From Candidatus Methanoperedentaceae archaeon (lineage in GTDB: Archaea; Halobacteriota; Methanosarcinia; Methanosarcinales; Methanoperedenaceae): a stretch of DNA of 8,656 bases. The stretch is from the NCBI GenBank assembly GCA_014859785.1, contig JACUTP010000068.1, positions 1-8,656 of the forward strand, given 5' to 3'. Positions 6,579-8,656 of the stretch are shown in pieces; position 1 is the stretch's first letter; every line of letters starts with the position of its first letter. The notes under the pieces were generated by a model. That model had not been told where the DNA came from. It ran no database searches and saw only the letters and a list, made by a program, of their open reading frames with translations. A program made the position numbers and the translations under genes.

Positions 6579-6622
6579 AAAAAGCCAGCCAGGAATCTCC
6601 AGTGTGTCCTGAAATCATTGCC

Positions 6623-6656
6623 AGTTTCCTGTGCGTTATAAAAATAAAAGGAAACT
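6623..6656 (-). terminator. Hairpin and U-rich region at the 3' end of prf1
   Basis: AGTTTCCT (6623-6630) and AGGAAACT (6649-6656) form a perfect 8-bp inverted repeat with an 18-nt loop. On the minus strand the loop reads TTTTATTTTTATAACGCAC, a U-rich stretch of the type that ends archaeal transcripts. The proximal arm includes two bases of the prf1 stop codon. A second minus-strand T-run (plus coordinates 6578-6583) could act as a backup. No T-run that would stop the plus-strand operon is evident here. Confidence 0.5.
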
Positions 6657-7902
6657 AAATCCCTGTCCTGTACCTCAGTATGGCAGCAATTCCGCCAAAA
6701 GCTGTCATAAGCTGCTGTCCTTCCTCAAAATCGTTCGAGATAAATTCAATTTTCGTTCCCGTCTCATCCGCAATGTCAGACAGTTCATCCACAATATCCA
6801 CAGATTCCGTAATCTTGAGACTGCCTCCACATGAAGTACAGTTCCCTGGCTGGTAATCCTCGTCACCGGGTTTTCTGACAACTGTCTTTTTCTCCTCATA
6901 ACCGCACGCACTGCAATTAATAGCAAGACGGAGTAGTCTCAGGTCTTCTGAAAGCAAAAGAGTATCAACCGCACCCATCTTCAGGTTTTCCCTGACCTGT
7001 TTTTCCCCGTACGAAGCAAGACCGGAATCATTCACCAGTTCCTTCATGAACCGCTCCATTATCCTCTTTTCCCTGACAACATCAATACCGGAAAGGGTAT
7101 CACCTGCCTTATCGAAAAGCTCGGACAGTCCTGACTCATCGGTATATGCTACATCATATAACCCTATTATCTTTTTCTGGAGTTCATGGTGAAGATGCTC
7201 TCCGCGTTCGAATTCTTCTTTCGTGGGTGACGGACCCCCAATCAAAACTCCCTCAAAATCTTTATGGTCAATTTCAAGGAAAACCTTATTTGCAGTCTCA
7301 GCGATTCGATTATAAAATTCATTGATGGCAATAAGACGAAGCTGCTGGAACCTCTGTGCGCTCTGCCCGCCTTTTCGCTGTTTGCCAGGTACGTTTGAGG
7401 TAAGATGCGCCATACTCTCGATATGTTTTCCCCGAAGAAGCCCGACTGTCGCCTCGCGCCTGTCAAGAACAAGGAGCCCATAGGTCTTTTTATCATGCAG
7501 CATCTCCTCAAGCGGAGTGAGGAGGAAGGAAGAATCGCAGTGGTACTTGTAGGAAACCAGGGCTTCCGGCGGTTCGATTATATATGTCTGCAATTCTGTT
7601 TTATTTGCACCGACATCCACAGCACCGCAAAAAATAACAACGCCGTTAACAGGCGCTTTTGGAATCAGCCTCAGCCTTGAAAGCAGTGATTCTATTGCGC
7701 TCAGGACGTTCTGCCTTGTCACGCGGGACTTGATGTTAGATGCCTGCCCTGATTCTTCCCTGAGCTGGCTTGTAATATCAGATATCTGCTTATCATGCGG
7801 GATGTACAGTGATATGAGTTCCGTGCCTCTGCCGCGTTTATCACGGAGTGCTTCAAGTGTCTTTTTGAATTCGTATTTCTTATGAGCGTCTGATTCTGCC
7901 AT
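6655..7902 (-). CDS. prf1: Archaeal peptide chain release factor aRF1
   Basis: The 415-residue class-1 release factor reads all three stop codons in the ribosomal A site and triggers peptide release. The N domain holds NIKS (56-59) and YHCDSSF (120-126), the archaeal/eukaryotic YxCxxxF stop-codon motif; GTE at 26-28 stands where eukaryotic eRF1 has GTS. The M domain holds the catalytic GGQ (178-180) in a KQRKGGQSAQRF context. The C domain contains a four-cysteine zinc-finger-like element (C330, C333, C355, C358). The length is usual for euryarchaeal aRF1. ATG 7902 is preferred: AAGGTG (7912-7917 on the minus strand) lies nine nt upstream. The longer GTG start at 7914 would overlap that ribosome site and add four residues. 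The gene lies 85 nt after mptG on the same strand and is convergent with the pyc cluster. Its own stop is TAG. Confidence 0.98.
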   Translation of the reverse strand: MAESDAHKKYEFKKTLEALRDKRGRGTELISLYIPHDKQISDITSQLREESGQASNIKSRVTRQNVLSAIESLLSRLRLIPKAPVNGVVIFCGAVDVGANKTELQTYIIEPPEALVSYKYHCDSSFLLTPLEEMLHDKKTYGLLVLDRREATVGLLRGKHIESMAHLTSNVPGKQRKGGQSAQRFQQLRLIAINEFYNRIAETANKVFLEIDHKDFEGVLIGGPSPTKEEFERGEHLHHELQKKIIGLYDVAYTDESGLSELFDKAGDTLSGIDVVREKRIMERFMKELVNDSGLASYGEKQVRENLKMGAVDTLLLSEDLRLLRLAINCSACGYEEKKTVVRKPGDEDYQPGNCTSCGGSLKITESVDIVDELSDIADETGTKIEFISNDFEEGQQLMTAFGGIAAILRYRTGI

Positions 7903-7911
7903 TGAATTTAG

Positions 7912-7966
7912 CACCTTTAAAAAACCGGGGATTTCTGTTCATACATGATAGGATAGATAATAAATG
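7912..7966 (-). promoter_or_regulatory. Candidate promoter and ribosome binding site of prf1
   Basis: On the minus strand the gap after mptG contains ATTTATTATC (plus 7956-7965), TATA-like, which would place a transcription start near 7935 and leave a leader of about 30 nt. AAGGTG (7912-7917) is a clear Shine-Dalgarno sequence nine nt before ATG 7902 and decides the start. A T-run (plus 7919-7924) just before it may be part of the leader; co-transcription with mptG is not excluded. Confidence 0.4.
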
Positions 7967-7987
7967 TTGAGTAACAGGTTTATCGAT

Positions 7988-8656
7988 TCAATTTTCTTCA
8001 ATTCTTGCGCCTTCATTCCTCGCCTTTGTGATAAAAACATCTCCTTCCCCGCCAAGAAACTCAACTGCCGCGCGCCTGAGGTTTTCCATATCCTCACCAA
8101 ATGCATAAACCGCCGGACCGAATGAACTCATGCCAGCACCGTACGCACCTGCATCACGCAGAGCCTGCGCAAGCTTTGCGGATTCAGGCTGGAGTTCCAC
8201 TTCACTTTTCTTGAATCCGACATCCTGTATGGAATTGATGCCTTTCCCGAATGTTTCCATATCCTCTTCCACAAGCGCCGGAAGAAGCTGCATCAGGATT
8301 ATATGCGAGAGCTTCCGGACATCAGCCAGGGGAACAGGACATTCCTTCTGGAAAATGTTTACTTCCTTTTCGCTGGATGCACCTTTGCGCCCGGGCACTG
8401 CAACCAGTATATCCCATCCAGGAAAATCCCTCCTCAATAGAACAGGAGCAGGTGCAAGGTTACTTGCTGCCGAGGGAAGGAAGGCTTTTTTCTCGCTGAA
8501 TTTATGACCCCCGTCAAGTATGAAACCGCCCTGTTCAAATGCCGCAGCGCCAATCCCGCTTGTCCCGCCCCGTCCTGCTTTTGCAGCAACCTCATACACA
8601 CCCATACCAAGCCCGTACAACCTGTTAACAGCCATGCCTGCTGCAAGGGCAGCCTG
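7988..8656 (-). CDS. mptG: Beta-RFAP synthase (methanopterin biosynthesis), 5' end outside window
   Basis: The last 222 residues of a GHMP-superfamily enzyme are present; the reading frame stays open to the right edge (QAALAAG precedes the first internal methionine, at 8635), so the true start lies beyond the window. The product joins PRPP to a hydroxy- or aminobenzoate with loss of CO2 and pyrophosphate, the first committed step of the arylamine part of tetrahydromethanopterin. The family signature GRGGTSGIG (28-36 of the visible part) followed by FEQGGFILDGGHKFSEK is very characteristic, and GAGMSSFGPAVY (173-184) is the C-terminal GHMP glycine-rich motif. The ATP-binding-like GHMP motif expected nearer the N-terminus is not visible here. 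The gene implies a methanogen, an anaerobic methane oxidiser or an Archaeoglobus-like organism. No defect is seen in the visible part. Confidence 0.92.
   Translation of the reverse strand, partial: QAALAAGMAVNRLYGLGMGVYEVAAKAGRGGTSGIGAAAFEQGGFILDGGHKFSEKKAFLPSAASNLAPAPVLLRRDFPGWDILVAVPGRKGASSEKEVNIFQKECPVPLADVRKLSHIILMQLLPALVEEDMETFGKGINSIQDVGFKKSEVELQPESAKLAQALRDAGAYGAGMSSFGPAVYAFGEDMENLRRAAVEFLGGEGDVFITKARNEGARIEEN

Noticed and set aside
7405..7680. Plus-strand open frame of 91 codons inside prf1
   Set aside because: It is antisense to the GGQ and N-domain regions of aRF1; nothing suggests expression.

Overview
The window is chromosomal DNA from a euryarchaeon that makes tetrahydromethanopterin or tetrahydrosarcinapterin. 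The archaeal signs are a class-1 aRF1 release factor, a two-subunit pyruvate carboxylase, a beta-RFAP synthase of methanopterin synthesis, and a gamma-type carbonic anhydrase close to the Methanosarcina Cam/CamH group. Together these fit the Methanosarcinales and relatives (methanogens or ANME archaea); the sequence alone does not fix a genus. Nothing marks the region as a phage, plasmid or integrated island: there is no transposase, integrase, tRNA, rRNA or CRISPR array.

Layout, left to right. On the + strand: sua5 (69-1073; threonylcarbamoyl-AMP synthase for tRNA t6A); an AT-rich 88-nt gap with a T-run and promoter-like sequence; then a tight cluster of camH (1162-1701), pycB (1737-3446), pycA (3449-4945), birA (4929-5903) and a small membrane-protein gene (5906-6535). 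Gaps in the cluster are 35 nt, 2 nt, a 17-nt overlap and 2 nt, so it reads as one operon with translational coupling. A short convergent intergenic region (6536-6654) holds a four-copy degenerate 12-13 bp repeat and a hairpin with a U-rich loop. On the - strand follow prf1 (aRF1, 7902-6655) and, upstream of it, the 3' part of mptG (beta-RFAP synthase, running off the right edge).

How the genes fit together. PycA (biotin carboxylase) and PycB (carboxyltransferase plus biotin carrier) make oxaloacetate from pyruvate, bicarbonate and ATP. BirA attaches biotin to the carrier lysine of PycB, and its N-terminal winged helix could also make it a regulator. CamH, first in the cluster, would interconvert CO2 and bicarbonate, the substrate of PycA. 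The cluster therefore looks like a self-contained anaplerotic CO2-fixation unit: substrate supply, enzyme and cofactor loading. The last gene encodes an uncharacterised membrane protein with an HPxxH motif at a position resembling the HExxH zinc motif of M50 (site-2) proteases; it is the least understood gene here.

The most interesting points are the carbonic anhydrase-pyruvate carboxylase linkage, the HPxxH membrane protein coupled to birA, the repeat spanning that gene's stop codon, and the long open frame after the UAG stop of aRF1. I see no clear evidence of an entirely new system; most of the window is recognisable housekeeping metabolism.
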